A stretch of 64,000 nucleotides of DNA from DATCMH01 sp036563505. Lineage in GTDB: Bacteria > Pseudomonadota > Alphaproteobacteria > Rhizobiales > Beijerinckiaceae. The notes beneath the pieces were generated by a model. It was given only the letters and a program-made list of their open reading frames with translations. It was not told where the DNA came from and did not search any database. Each line of letters opens with the position of its first letter. Within the stretch, counting starts at the first letter, position 1. Of this stretch, positions 8,050 through 24,944 are shown piece after piece. The position numbers and the translations under genes are program-made. The DNA is taken from NCBI GenBank assembly GCA_036563505.1, contig DATCMH010000016.1, positions 262,828-326,827 on the forward strand, read 5' to 3'.

Positions 8050-9550
8050 GCGTCTCGCGATCCTTCAAAAGCGACCCGCTCCGGCCGTCGTAGGTTGGAA
8101 CCCCGGTGAGCACGCCCCGGAAACCTTCCAGCACGGGGCCAACGCGCAACCCCCGGCCATCGATCCTGAATTCCCGGATCGTATCCTCGTGCGAGCCGGT
8201 GCGCTTCTTGAGCACGGACAAGGCGCGCCGCACGCGGCCATCGGCCTCGAAGAAGCGCAGCATCACCACGGCATCGCTGACATAGGTGAGGTCGACGGGC
8301 GAGTTCATGTGGCCCACCATGCCGTGCTGGGCGAGGATCATCATCGTCAGCACGCCCTGCTGGTTGAGATAGGTGAGCACCTCGTGCATCTGGAGCACGA
8401 GGGAGGGCCGCTCCGACATCGCGCTCAAGTAGCCCGTGAGGCTGTCGATCAGCACGACGCGCGCGCCCTCGCGCTCCACGGCGTCGCGGATGCGCCCCGA
8501 GAACTCGCCCGGCGAGACGTTGGCCGGATCAATCTGCTCGACCCGCAAGAGTCCGCTTTCCATGGCCGGACCGAGATCCATGCCCACGCCGGCGGCCCGC
8601 TGCCGCAGGATGCCGATCGTCTCGTCGAAGCTGAGGACGAGGCTCTGTTCGCCTCGGGCCAGCGCCGCCCAAAGAAAGCTCAAGGCCAGCGTCGACTTGC
8701 CGACGCCCGACGGTCCGATGACGAGCGTTCCCGTGCCGCGATCCAAGCCCCCGCCCAGAACCGTATCGAGTTCCGGGATGCCGCTCGGCGCATGCTCGGG
8801 GCTGAACGGGCGATGGTGGTCGGCGGCGGTGAGGCGGGGAAAGACCCGCACGCCCCCCTTCTGGATGACGAAATCGTGGTAGCCGCCCCGGAACCGGGTG
8901 CCGCGCATCTTGATGACGTTGAGCCGCCGCCGCTCGGCGCCGTAGGCCGGAACGACCTGCTCCAGGCGGATGACCGCGTGGCTGATGGAGTGAAGGTTCA
9001 GGTCGTCCTGCTCGGAGGTGAGATCGTCGAGCATGAGGACGGTGGCGTCGTTGAGCAGGAAGTAGCTCTTCAAGGCCAGCACCTGCCGCCGGTAACGGAG
9101 CGACCCTTGGCTGAGCAGCCTGATCTCGGACAGCGAGTCGAACACGACGCGGGTCGGCTTGACCCGCTCGATCTCGGCCAGCGCCATCTGAACCGTCTCG
9201 CCGAGCTCGAGGTCGGACGAGTACAGCAGGCTCTGCTGCTGGCGCGGGTCGAGGGAGAGCTCGGGGGGGACGAGTTCGTAGATGTGAATGGAATCGAGCG
9301 ACCAGCCGTGCTGCCGGGCCACCGCGGTCAGCTCGCGCTTGCTCTCCGATAAGGTGATGTAGAGGCCCGTCTCACCCTGGCGCGCGCCATCCAGCAGGAA
9401 CTGCAGCCCGAGCGTGGTCTTGCCGCAGCCGGGACGCCCCTCGATCAGGTGGGCCCGATTGGCGGCATAGCCGCCCGCCAGGATGGCATCCAGACCGGGC
9501 ACGCCCGTCGGAATAGGGGCGGCGTCGTGCGTCGCGCTGGTGTCTGGCAT
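8027..9550 (-). CDS. KaiC-like double-domain RecA-superfamily ATPase
   Basis: The 507-residue protein carries two KaiC domains (about residues 14-245 and 260-490). Each has a Walker A motif: GRPGCGKTT at 39-47 and GPSGVGKST near 278. The C-terminal half keeps the KaiC pattern VLKKRTGSHEDTIREF near residue 450. In cyanobacterial KaiC the adjacent Ser/Thr pair 431/432 is the phosphorylation site. The matching segment here reads SPVDLTYVSDAVVML, which aligns Thr and Tyr to those positions. No kaiA or kaiB is in the window. Such proteobacterial KaiC homologues are usually linked to stress or redox timing rather than a full circadian oscillator. The downstream overlapping gene encodes an HWE kinase. 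Confidence 0.92.
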   Translation of the reverse strand: MPDTSATHDAAPIPTGVPGLDAILAGGYAANRAHLIEGRPGCGKTTLGLQFLLDGARQGETGLYITLSESKRELTAVARQHGWSLDSIHIYELVPPELSLDPRQQQSLLYSSDLELGETVQMALAEIERVKPTRVVFDSLSEIRLLSQGSLRYRRQVLALKSYFLLNDATVLMLDDLTSEQDDLNLHSISHAVIRLEQVVPAYGAERRRLNVIKMRGTRFRGGYHDFVIQKGGVRVFPRLTAADHHRPFSPEHAPSGIPELDTVLGGGLDRGTGTLVIGPSGVGKSTLALSFLWAALARGEQSLVLSFDETIGILRQRAAGVGMDLGPAMESGLLRVEQIDPANVSPGEFSGRIRDAVEREGARVVLIDSLTGYLSAMSERPSLVLQMHEVLTYLNQQGVLTMMILAQHGMVGHMNSPVDLTYVSDAVVMLRFFEADGRVRRALSVLKKRTGSHEDTIREFRIDGRGLRVGPVLEGFRGVLTGVPTYDGRSGSLLKDRETRAAADKS

Positions 9551-9631
9551 GGTTTTTCGGGGTTGGCTTCTAAACCATGTTACATAGCACCGGCCCCGAC
9601 CATCTCAAGCAGCGCCACCATCAACCCTGGG

Positions 9632-11545
<1,914 letters not shown>

Positions 11546-11556
11546 GGCGGGTCTCC

Positions 11557-12483
11557 TCAGACGATGCGGCGCGGGTCGAGGGCGTCGCGCAGGCCGTCGC
11601 CGACGAAATTGATGGAGAGCACCGTCAGGAAGATCGCGGCGCCCGGGAACAGCGCCCAATGCGGCGCGAATTCGAGGTGATCCTTGGCGTCGAACAGGAT
11701 GCGTCCCCAGGTCGGGATGTCGGGCGGGAAGCCGAGACCCAGGAAGGACAGGGTCGATTCCGCGATGATGGCGGTGGAGACCTCGATGGTGGAGGCCACG
11801 ATCACCGGCCCGATCGCGTTCGGCAGGATGTGGCGGATCACCTGGTGCATCTTGCCGGCGCCCTGCGAGCGGGCGGCTTCCACGAATTCCTTCTCGCGCA
11901 GCGACAGGAACTGGGCGCGCACGAGCCGGGCCACCGGCATCCAGCGCAGGCCCCCGATGACCAGCACGACCACGACGAAGACCCCGCCTTCGACGCCGAA
12001 GACGGCTTTGAGCTTGTCACGGAAGAGATAGATCACGAGGAGCAGCAGAGGCAGCTGCGGCAGGGAGAGGAAGAGGTCGGTCAGCCAGGTCAGGAAGGTG
12101 TTTAGGGCACCGCGGGACATGCCGGCGAGCGCGCCGACGATGACGCCGACCATCGTCGCGATGACCATGGCGGCAAAGCCCACGGCCAGCGAGATCCGCC
12201 CGCCGTAGATCATGCGCGCCAGGATGTCCTGGCCGAGATCGTCGGTGCCGAAGGGATGTTTCCAGGAGGGGCCCTGCAGGGTCGCGGCGAAGTCGATGTC
12301 GTTGATCGCCACCGGCCACAGCCACGGCCCGACGATGACGCCGAGGCACATGAAGGCGAGGATGAACGATCCCGCCATCGCCAGGCGGTGCCGGCGGAAG
12401 CGACGCCAGGTCTCGTTGCCCCGCGTCGCCGGACGCGGGGCGGCGATCTCAGCGGAAGGAGATGCGAGGGTCGAGCCAGCCAT
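11557..12483 (-). CDS. Peptide ABC transporter permease (DppC/OppC type)
   Basis: The chosen ATG at 12483 gives 308 residues and a 35-base overlap with the upstream permease gene. A longer Ser-rich start at 12534 would lie deep in that gene. An N-terminal OppC-type segment with a first membrane helix (about 35-60) is followed by five further helices. The cytoplasmic EAA loop reads EFVEAARSQGAGKMHQVIRHI, shown here only in part, and couples to the ATPase. It forms the inner-membrane channel with the DppB-like subunit. Start position is inferred from overlap; family assignment is firm. Confidence 0.92.
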   Translation of the reverse strand: MAGSTLASPSAEIAAPRPATRGNETWRRFRRHRLAMAGSFILAFMCLGVIVGPWLWPVAINDIDFAATLQGPSWKHPFGTDDLGQDILARMIYGGRISLAVGFAAMVIATMVGVIVGALAGMSRGALNTFLTWLTDLFLSLPQLPLLLLVIYLFRDKLKAVFGVEGGVFVVVVLVIGGLRWMPVARLVRAQFLSLREKEFVEAARSQGAGKMHQVIRHILPNAIGPVIVASTIEVSTAIIAESTLSFLGLGFPPDIPTWGRILFDAKDHLEFAPHWALFPGAAIFLTVLSINFVGDGLRDALDPRRIV

Positions 12484-13408
12484 AGAGCACGTCTGCGATG
12501 AGGTTGAAGAGGACGACGAGGCAGGCGAAGACAAAGGTGACGGCCATCACCACCGGCGTATCGTTGGCGAGGATCGCGGTAATGAGCAGCGAGCCGATCC
12601 CGGGCACCCGGAAGATCTGCTCCGTGACGATGGCGCCACCGAACACCGCCGGCATCTGGAGCGCCACGAGGGTCACGACGGGGATCAGGGCGTTGCGCGC
12701 CACGTGGCGGAGCGTCACCACTTTCTCGTCGAGGCCCTTGGCCCGGGCCGTCGTCACGTAATCGAGGCGCACCACGTCAAGCACCGCCGAGCGCACGTAG
12801 CGGGTGTAGGACGCGGCCTGGAAGAAGCCGAGCACGCAGATCGGCATGATGGCCTGGCGCAGCATCTCCACGGCCCAGCGCCAGCCCGTCTCGGAGATGT
12901 CGGCCCGGTAGACGAAGGGCAGCCAGTCGAGCTTGATCGAGAAGATCAGGATGAACAGGAGGCCGGTGAAGAAGGTCGGCAGGGAGAAGCCGACGAAGGC
13001 CAAGGTGTTGGCGATCTGGTCGAAGATCGAATAGGGCCGCATCGCGGCGTAGATGCCGACCGGCAGCGCGATGGCGAGCGCCAGGATCTGCGACGACCCG
13101 ACCACGAAGAGGGTCGTGGGCACCCGCTGGAGGATGAGGGTGTCGACGTCGATCCGGCTGGCGAAGGAGAAGCCCCAATCGCCCTGCACCATGGCGGCGA
13201 GCCAGCGGAAGTACCGCACGAGGATCGGGTCGTTGAGGCCGAAGCTGGCACGGATCGCCTCGCGGATCTCCGGCGGCACGTTCGGGTTGGTCGCCATTTC
13301 CGAGAACGGGTCGCCCGGCGCGAGTGCCAGCACCGTGAACAGGATCAGGCTGATCCCGAGCAGGCTCGGCACCGCGATGAGCAGTCTGCGCAGCAGGTAG
13401 CTCGCCAT
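12449..13408 (-). CDS. Peptide ABC transporter permease (DppB/OppB type)
   Basis: The 319-residue protein begins MASYLLRRLLIAVPSLLGIS, the typical DppB/OppB first helix, and has six predicted membrane segments. The EAA-loop region (VRLDYVTTARAKGLDEK) contacts the fused ATPase. The C-terminus ends LYGWLDPRISF, a normal DppB ending. It lies 74 bases downstream of the substrate-binding protein gene and overlaps the DppC-like gene, so all four genes are probably one operon. Confidence 0.93.
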   Translation of the reverse strand: MASYLLRRLLIAVPSLLGISLILFTVLALAPGDPFSEMATNPNVPPEIREAIRASFGLNDPILVRYFRWLAAMVQGDWGFSFASRIDVDTLILQRVPTTLFVVGSSQILALAIALPVGIYAAMRPYSIFDQIANTLAFVGFSLPTFFTGLLFILIFSIKLDWLPFVYRADISETGWRWAVEMLRQAIMPICVLGFFQAASYTRYVRSAVLDVVRLDYVTTARAKGLDEKVVTLRHVARNALIPVVTLVALQMPAVFGGAIVTEQIFRVPGIGSLLITAILANDTPVVMAVTFVFACLVVLFNLIADVLYGWLDPRISFR

Positions 13409-13482
13409 TCAGGGTCTTTCTTCGCGAGGGCGCGCCGGACGGGAGCCGCGCGGCCTCCGGAGAGGCCGCGCGGGATGGTCAG

Positions 13483-15270
13483 TCAGGCTCGGTGCCAGGC
13501 CGCGATGTTCCAGCTGTCGACGTCCCAGCCCGAGTGGTCGAACATCAGGTTCGACACCGCGCCGACGACGCGGGTGCGCGACAGAAGGGGCAAGATGACG
13601 TTCGCCTCGCAGAAGATGTCGTTGACCTTGATCAGGAGCTCCGCCCGCTTGACCGGATCGAGCTCCTTCTGCGCGGCCCGGTACGCCTCGTCCGCCGCAG
13701 GATCCGAGTAGCGCGACACGTTGCGGCCGAGCCACTTGTTCTCCTTGTTGGCGATCTGCCAGGAGGTGAACTGATTCAGGAAGACCTCAGGATCGGGCTG
13801 CGGCTGAGTCGTCGTGTACATCTCGATGTCGCAGTAGAGCTTGGTGTAGGTGTCCGGGTTCGCGACGTCGGAGGAGAAGAACACGGAGGCCGTCACCGAC
13901 TTGAGCTCGAGGTCGATGCCCGCGCGCTGGGCGGCCTGCTTGATGATGGCCTGCGTCTTCTGGCGCGGCGCGTTGATCGAGGTCTGGTAGACGTATTTGA
14001 GCTTCTTGCCGTCCTTCTCGCGGATGCCGTCGGCCCCGCGCTTGTAGCCGGCGTCGTCCAAGATCTTGTTCGCCTTGTCGACGTTGAACTCGTATTTCAG
14101 CTTCTTCGACCGGAACTTCTGCGGCTCGTTGACGAAGCTTGCCGTGGCGATACCGCCGCGGCCGTAGATGAACTTCTGAATCGAGTCGCGGTCGATGAGG
14201 AGGTTGAACGCCTCGCGGACCTTCGGGTCGGAGAGGGTCGGGTGCTTGGTCTTAACGCTGGAGCGCTCGCCGTCGACCTCGACGTTCGGGTCGGTGGTGT
14301 TGAGGATGATGAACTCCACATCGCCCGAGACGACGGCGCTGATCTTGCCCTTGCCGCCCTGCTCCATGCGCTTGAGGACCTCGTCCTCGACCTGCAGGTT
14401 CCAGGCGTAATCGTACTCGCCCGTCTGCAGCACGGCGCGGGCGGCCGAGACCGCGTCGCCGCCGCCCTTCACCTCGATGCGGTCGAAGAAGGGCTGGTTC
14501 GGGATGTGATAGTCGGGGTTGCGCTCGCCGGTGATGATGTCGCCCGGCTTGAAGTCGACGAACTTGTAAGGGCCCGTGCCGACGGGTTTCAGGTTCGCCG
14601 GCGCCTCGCGCGACTTGGCGCCCTTATACTCGCCGAAATGGTGCTTCGGGAGGATGCAACCGACCACTCCGACGAAGGCATCGGCCCAGAACGGGGTTGA
14701 TTCCTTGAACCGTACCTTGACGGTGTGATCGTCGATCTTTTCGACCGCGATGTTGGCATAGGAGTTCGACGTGTAGGCGGCGGTCGCCGGGTCGGCGGCA
14801 TACTCGGCCGTGAAGATCACATCGTCGGCCGTAAAGGGCTTGCCGTCATGCCACTTGACGCCGCGCTTCAGCTTCCAGGTGACCTCCTTGTAGTCGGCGG
14901 AAATGCCGCCGTTCTCCCGCGTCGGGATCTCGGCCGCGAGCTGCGGGATGAGGTTGGCGTCCTTGTCCCAGCCGGCCAGCGGCTCGAAGAAGATGCGCGC
15001 GGCGATCTGGTCCTTGGTGCCGCTGGCGAAATGCGGGTTGAGCAGCGTCGGCGCCTGCCAGAGCAGCATCTTGAGCTGGCCGCCGCCGCCCGCCTTCGTC
15101 GGCTTGTAAGGCAGCGTGGCATTGGCCCAGGCGACGCCGTTGTGCGACAGCATCATCCCCGCCATCGGCACCGAGAGGCCGACCGCCAGCATACGCTGGA
15201 CGAAGCCCCGGCGGGACAATTGCCCGTCCTTCACGGCCCCGATCAGCGACCTGATTTCCTTCTCGTCCAT
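13483..15270 (-). CDS. Periplasmic peptide-binding protein of an ABC importer (SBP family 5, Tat-exported)
   Basis: The ATG at 15270 gives 595 residues and has GGGAGAGG just upstream. An open frame runs on to 15708 but lacks a plausible signal there. The N-terminus has a twin-arginine motif (SRRGFVQ) about 20 residues in, followed by a hydrophobic stretch and AWA, so export by the Tat pathway is likely. The body matches family 5 solute-binding proteins (Dpp/Opp/Nik), for example VTWKLKRGVKWHDGKPFTAD and VGTGPYKFVDF. It is the first gene of the importer operon. Dipeptides, oligopeptides or related ligands are possible; the sequence does not decide the substrate. Confidence 0.92.
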   Translation of the reverse strand: MDEKEIRSLIGAVKDGQLSRRGFVQRMLAVGLSVPMAGMMLSHNGVAWANATLPYKPTKAGGGGQLKMLLWQAPTLLNPHFASGTKDQIAARIFFEPLAGWDKDANLIPQLAAEIPTRENGGISADYKEVTWKLKRGVKWHDGKPFTADDVIFTAEYAADPATAAYTSNSYANIAVEKIDDHTVKVRFKESTPFWADAFVGVVGCILPKHHFGEYKGAKSREAPANLKPVGTGPYKFVDFKPGDIITGERNPDYHIPNQPFFDRIEVKGGGDAVSAARAVLQTGEYDYAWNLQVEDEVLKRMEQGGKGKISAVVSGDVEFIILNTTDPNVEVDGERSSVKTKHPTLSDPKVREAFNLLIDRDSIQKFIYGRGGIATASFVNEPQKFRSKKLKYEFNVDKANKILDDAGYKRGADGIREKDGKKLKYVYQTSINAPRQKTQAIIKQAAQRAGIDLELKSVTASVFFSSDVANPDTYTKLYCDIEMYTTTQPQPDPEVFLNQFTSWQIANKENKWLGRNVSRYSDPAADEAYRAAQKELDPVKRAELLIKVNDIFCEANVILPLLSRTRVVGAVSNLMFDHSGWDVDSWNIAAWHRA

Positions 15271-15365
15271 CGACCTCTCCCTTGTTATTGCCGGTGCCCT
15301 GTCCACCGTTGATGTCCGGAACGGCTCGCAAGCCGCGCGCCAAACCCGTGGCGCATGTTCTTGCG

Positions 15366-15408
15366 AACTGATCGACTTGGCAACTGATCGACTCGGCAAC
15401 CGCTTGGC
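15366..15408. repeat. 16-base tandem repeats between divergent genes
   Basis: Units AACTGATCGACTTGGC (15366-15381) and AACTGATCGACTCGGC (15382-15397) are followed by a shorter degenerate unit (15398-15408). They lie between the peptide importer operon and the winged-helix gene. A 6-base hairpin GCGCCA/TGGCGC lies just upstream at 15337-15354. They could bind a regulator, but no protein is known to recognise them. Confidence 0.6.
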
Positions 15409-15552
15409 AAGCCGCCCGATCCCCCGACGAAAGGCGGCGTTGTCCGGCGCGGCCCCGATCCACAAGGTTCGACCGAACGCGGGCCTCCCGCCTTGCGGTC
15501 CGGGCGGCGCCCCCCTAAACCTCCGGCCTGCCAGGAGACGGAACCGAGACGC

Positions 15553-15924
15553 GTGCTGGACGGCGACCTCGTGCATTTTCTCCAGAGCACCTTCCGGTCG
15601 GTCTGGTCTCTCGAGGTGCTGACGGTCCTGCACGGTCGTCCCGGGCAGGATCTCTCGATCGAGACCCTGATCCGCGAGGTGCGCGGCAGCCGCCCCGTCG
15701 TCGCCCAAAGTCTCGAAGCGCTGCAGGCCGGCGGGCTCGTCGTGCCCGTCTCAGGCGACACGATCCGCTACGCGCCGGCCTCCGATGACCTCGTGCGCCT
15801 CTCGGAGGCGGCCGTGCGGGCCTACCGCGAGCGGCCGGGCGAGGTCCGCCGCCTGGTGCTGGCAGGGCCGACCGACAAGCTGCAGAGCTTCGCCGACGCG
15901 TTCAAGTTCAGGAGGGACCCGTGA
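15553..15924 (+). CDS. Predicted winged-helix transcription regulator, first gene of a DUF5985 operon
   Basis: The GTG at 15553 gives 123 residues. The protein looks like a small winged-helix fold: a helix (LVHFLQSTFRSVWSLEVL), a helix-turn-helix (IETLIREVRGSRPVVAQSLE) and a wing (AGGLVVPVSGDTIRYAP). The C-terminal helix is basic and ends FKFRRDP. Its stop codon overlaps the next start, and the gene leads two small membrane-protein genes. A role in reading membrane-protein state or regulating the operon is inference from the coupling. No family name is claimed. Confidence 0.7.
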   Translation: MLDGDLVHFLQSTFRSVWSLEVLTVLHGRPGQDLSIETLIREVRGSRPVVAQSLEALQAGGLVVPVSGDTIRYAPASDDLVRLSEAAVRAYRERPGEVRRLVLAGPTDKLQSFADAFKFRRDP

Positions 15925-16193
15925 TGACGCCGGCGCTCCAGGCCGCGATCTATCTCCTATGCCTGGCGACCAGCGCCGTCTGCGCCGCGCTCCTGGTGCG
16001 CCAATACCGCGCGAGCCGGGCGCGGCTCCTCCTGTGGAGCGCGCTGTGCTTCGGGCTGCTCGCCCTCAACAATTTCCTCCTCGTGATCGACGTGCTGCTG
16101 CTGCCGACGGTGGATCTCATCGGCCTGCGCCAGCTCGCCTCGTTCAGCGCCGTGGCGGTGCTCCTGTTCGGCTTCATCTGGGACGCAGACTAG
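15924..16193 (+). CDS. DUF5985-family small membrane protein
   Basis: The ATG at 15924 overlaps the upstream stop (ATGA) and has GGAGGG seven bases before it. The 89-residue product has three hydrophobic segments, roughly residues 6-24, 33-56 and 65-86. The second contains ALCFGLLALNNFLLVIDVLL, and the pattern matches DUF5985 proteins. These usually occur in pairs in Hyphomicrobiales. The function is unknown. A paralog begins three bases downstream of the stop. Confidence 0.75.
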   Translation: MTPALQAAIYLLCLATSAVCAALLVRQYRASRARLLLWSALCFGLLALNNFLLVIDVLLLPTVDLIGLRQLASFSAVAVLLFGFIWDAD

Positions 16194-16195
16194 CC

Positions 16196-16459
16196 ATGAC
16201 CGAGTTCGTCTGGGGCCTCATCACGATGGGCTATCTCATCGCCGGCCTGTTCTTCCTGCGCTTCTGGGCGCGCACGCGCGACCCGCTCTTCATCGCCTTC
16301 TCGGCGGCGTTCTGGCTGCTCGCCGCGAACCAGGGCCTGCTCGTGCTCGTGGGCGGCGTGCGGGAGGAGCAGACCTGGCTCTACCTGCTTCGTCTCGCGG
16401 CCTTCCTCACCCTCATCGGCGCCATCATCGCCAAGAACCGCCGCTCGCGGGCCCGCTGA
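16196..16459 (+). CDS. DUF5985-family small membrane protein, second copy
   Basis: The ATG at 16196 gives 87 residues with three membrane segments and the core FSAAFWLLAANQGLLVLVGG, similar in layout to the preceding protein (LNNFLL versus ANQGLL). The C-terminus is basic (KNRRSRAR), suggesting a cytoplasmic tail. The pair may form a hetero-oligomer. Six bases separate its end from the convergent hybrid kinase gene. Confidence 0.75.
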   Translation: MTEFVWGLITMGYLIAGLFFLRFWARTRDPLFIAFSAAFWLLAANQGLLVLVGGVREEQTWLYLLRLAAFLTLIGAIIAKNRRSRAR

Positions 16460-16465
16460 CGATCT

Positions 16466-18583
16466 TCAGCCGGCCCGCAACGGGATGACGTTGTCGGCGA
16501 GGCCGGCCGGGACGGGCAGGCCCGCGATGAGGGCCGCCAAGTCCTCCTGGCGGTAAGGCTTGGCGAGCCTTGGCAGGCGCAGCTCCCCGTCCGGACCCTC
16601 GGCCACCTCGGCCAGATCCGCGTAGCCCGTGGCCAGAACGATGGGCAGGCCGGGATAGGCCTGCCGGATGCGCCGGGCGAGCTCCGTCCCGGTCATGACC
16701 GGCATGGCGTGGTCGGTGATCACGAGGTGGATCGGCTGCTGCGACTGCAGCACCTCAAGGGCCTCGGCCGCCGTTCCCGCCTCGACGACCCGGTGCCCGA
16801 GGTCTTCCAGCATGGCGGCCGTGCCCGTGCTGACCAGCGGATCGTCGTCGACCACGAGAACGGTGCGCGGCAGGGCGCGCTGATCGTCGGGCCCGGGGGC
16901 GACGGGCTGCGCGAGCGCCGGCGCGACGCTGGCCTGGGCTCGCGGCAGCCAAAGGCTGATCGTCGTGCCGGCTCCGGGCCGGCTCGATACGTCGAGGGCA
17001 CCTCCGGACTGCACCGCGAGGCCCTGGACCATGGAGAGGCCGAGGCCCGTTCCCTTGCCGGGCCCCTTGGTGGTGAAGAACGGCTCGACGGCCTTGGCCA
17101 GGGTCGCGGGGTCCATGCCCGTGCCGGTGTCGGTGACGCTGATCCGAACGTATTGACCCTCGGGGAGGGCGCGCGGGCGTTCGGCCGCGGCGTCGGGCAG
17201 GTCGGCCGTGACGGTGAGCGTGCCGCCGAGCGGCATGGCATCGCGCGCGTTCACGGCGAGGTTGAGCAGCGCCAGCTCGAGCTGGTTGGCGTCGACCTGC
17301 ACCGGGGCGAGCCCCCGCGGGATGCTTTTCACGACGCGAACGCCGGGCCCGAGCGCCCGCTTGAGCAGGTCTTCCATGCCGCGCACGAGCTGGGCGAGGT
17401 CGACGGCGGCCGGCCGCAGCTCCTGGCGGCGCGCGAAGGCCAGCAGACGCTGGGTCAGCGCGGCCCCGCGCTCGGCGCCCTGCACCGCGTTCTCCAGGAG
17501 CCGCTGCATGCGGGCGTCGTCGGGCAGGCGCTTGCGCAGGAGCTGGAGGCTGCCGAGCACCGCCATCAGCAGGTTGTTGAAATCGTGCGCGACGCCACCG
17601 GTGAGCTGGCCGATCGTGTCGAGCTTCTGAGCCTCGAAGAGCTGGGCCAGGGCCTGCTCGCGCTCCCGCGTGCGCTCCTCGATGCGGTGCTCCAGATCCT
17701 CGTTGAGGCGCTGCAGGGTCTGCTCGGCCTGCTTGCGCTCGGTGATGTCGATCGTGACGCCGCTCACCCGCAGCACCTCGCCGGCCTCGCCGAAGGCGAG
17801 CGCCCCGGCGCAGATGCACCACCGGACGGCTCCATCGGGCCGGATCACGCGCACTTCCGTCTGAAACGTCTCGCACACGGCATCGAGGCCGCCGATCAAG
17901 GCCTCGATCTCCGCGAGGCTCTCGGGATGGATCAGGGGCCGCACGGCCTCGAAGGTGAGCGGGCCCGTGCCCGGCTCCATGCCGAAGATACGGTACTGGC
18001 CGGCATCCCAGACCACGGCGCCGGTGGCGAGATCCCAGTCCCACGAACCCATCTGGCCGGCGGCCAGCGCGACGCTGCGGCGCTGCTCGCTCTCGCTCAA
18101 GCGGGCGGCGGAGGCTTCGAGCGCCGCCGTGCGCTCCGCGACCCGGCTCTCGAGCTCCCGGTTGAGCCGTTCGAGCTGGCGCGTCTTGCGGTGAAGCTCG
18201 GCGAAGACCTTCACCTTGGCGCGCAGCACCTCCGGCACGACCGGGACCGGCACGTAGTCGACCGCGCCCGCCTCGTAACCGCGCAGGCGGTCCGGATCGG
18301 CGATCTGGATCGCCGACACGAAGATGATCGAGGTCTGCTGGAAGCGGGGATGCTCCCGGATCATGGCCGCGAGCTCGAACCCGTCGAGCTCGGGCATGCA
18401 GACGTCGACGAGGATGACGCCGACATCGACCTTGAGCAGGGTCTCCAGCGCTTCGCGCGCCGAGGAGGCCTTGATCAAGGTCTCCCCGAGCTCCGAGAGG
18501 ATGACCTCGTAGCTGAGCAGCTTCGCCGGCTGGTCGTCGACGAGAAGGATGTTCACCTTCTCGGGCTGCTGTTGCGCGGTCAC
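16466..18583 (-). CDS. Receiver-PAS-histidine kinase-receiver hybrid sensor
   Basis: The GTG at 18583 gives 705 residues. Domains in order: receiver (about 9-125, acceptor in LVDVCMPELDGFE), coiled coil, PAS with PAC (about 170-290, ending VSGVTIDITERKQAEQ), HisKA with H-box GGVAHDFNNLLMAVLGSL (about residue 333), HATPase (LNLAVNARDAMPLGG; DTGTGMDP; GTGLGLSMV) and a C-terminal receiver (about 573-690, acceptor in VITDHAMPVMTG). No membrane segment is present. The HDFNNLL H-box is common in soluble hybrid kinases with a terminal receiver. It lies 28 bases downstream of the 2110-residue poly-HAMP kinase gene, so the two probably share a transcript and could exchange phosphate. Confidence 0.9.
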   Translation of the reverse strand: MTAQQQPEKVNILLVDDQPAKLLSYEVILSELGETLIKASSAREALETLLKVDVGVILVDVCMPELDGFELAAMIREHPRFQQTSIIFVSAIQIADPDRLRGYEAGAVDYVPVPVVPEVLRAKVKVFAELHRKTRQLERLNRELESRVAERTAALEASAARLSESEQRRSVALAAGQMGSWDWDLATGAVVWDAGQYRIFGMEPGTGPLTFEAVRPLIHPESLAEIEALIGGLDAVCETFQTEVRVIRPDGAVRWCICAGALAFGEAGEVLRVSGVTIDITERKQAEQTLQRLNEDLEHRIEERTREREQALAQLFEAQKLDTIGQLTGGVAHDFNNLLMAVLGSLQLLRKRLPDDARMQRLLENAVQGAERGAALTQRLLAFARRQELRPAAVDLAQLVRGMEDLLKRALGPGVRVVKSIPRGLAPVQVDANQLELALLNLAVNARDAMPLGGTLTVTADLPDAAAERPRALPEGQYVRISVTDTGTGMDPATLAKAVEPFFTTKGPGKGTGLGLSMVQGLAVQSGGALDVSSRPGAGTTISLWLPRAQASVAPALAQPVAPGPDDQRALPRTVLVVDDDPLVSTGTAAMLEDLGHRVVEAGTAAEALEVLQSQQPIHLVITDHAMPVMTGTELARRIRQAYPGLPIVLATGYADLAEVAEGPDGELRLPRLAKPYRQEDLAALIAGLPVPAGLADNVIPLRAG

Positions 18584-18611
18584 GGCGCTGATCCCCCTCG
18601 TTGCCCTGGCA

Positions 18612-24944
<6,333 letters not shown>

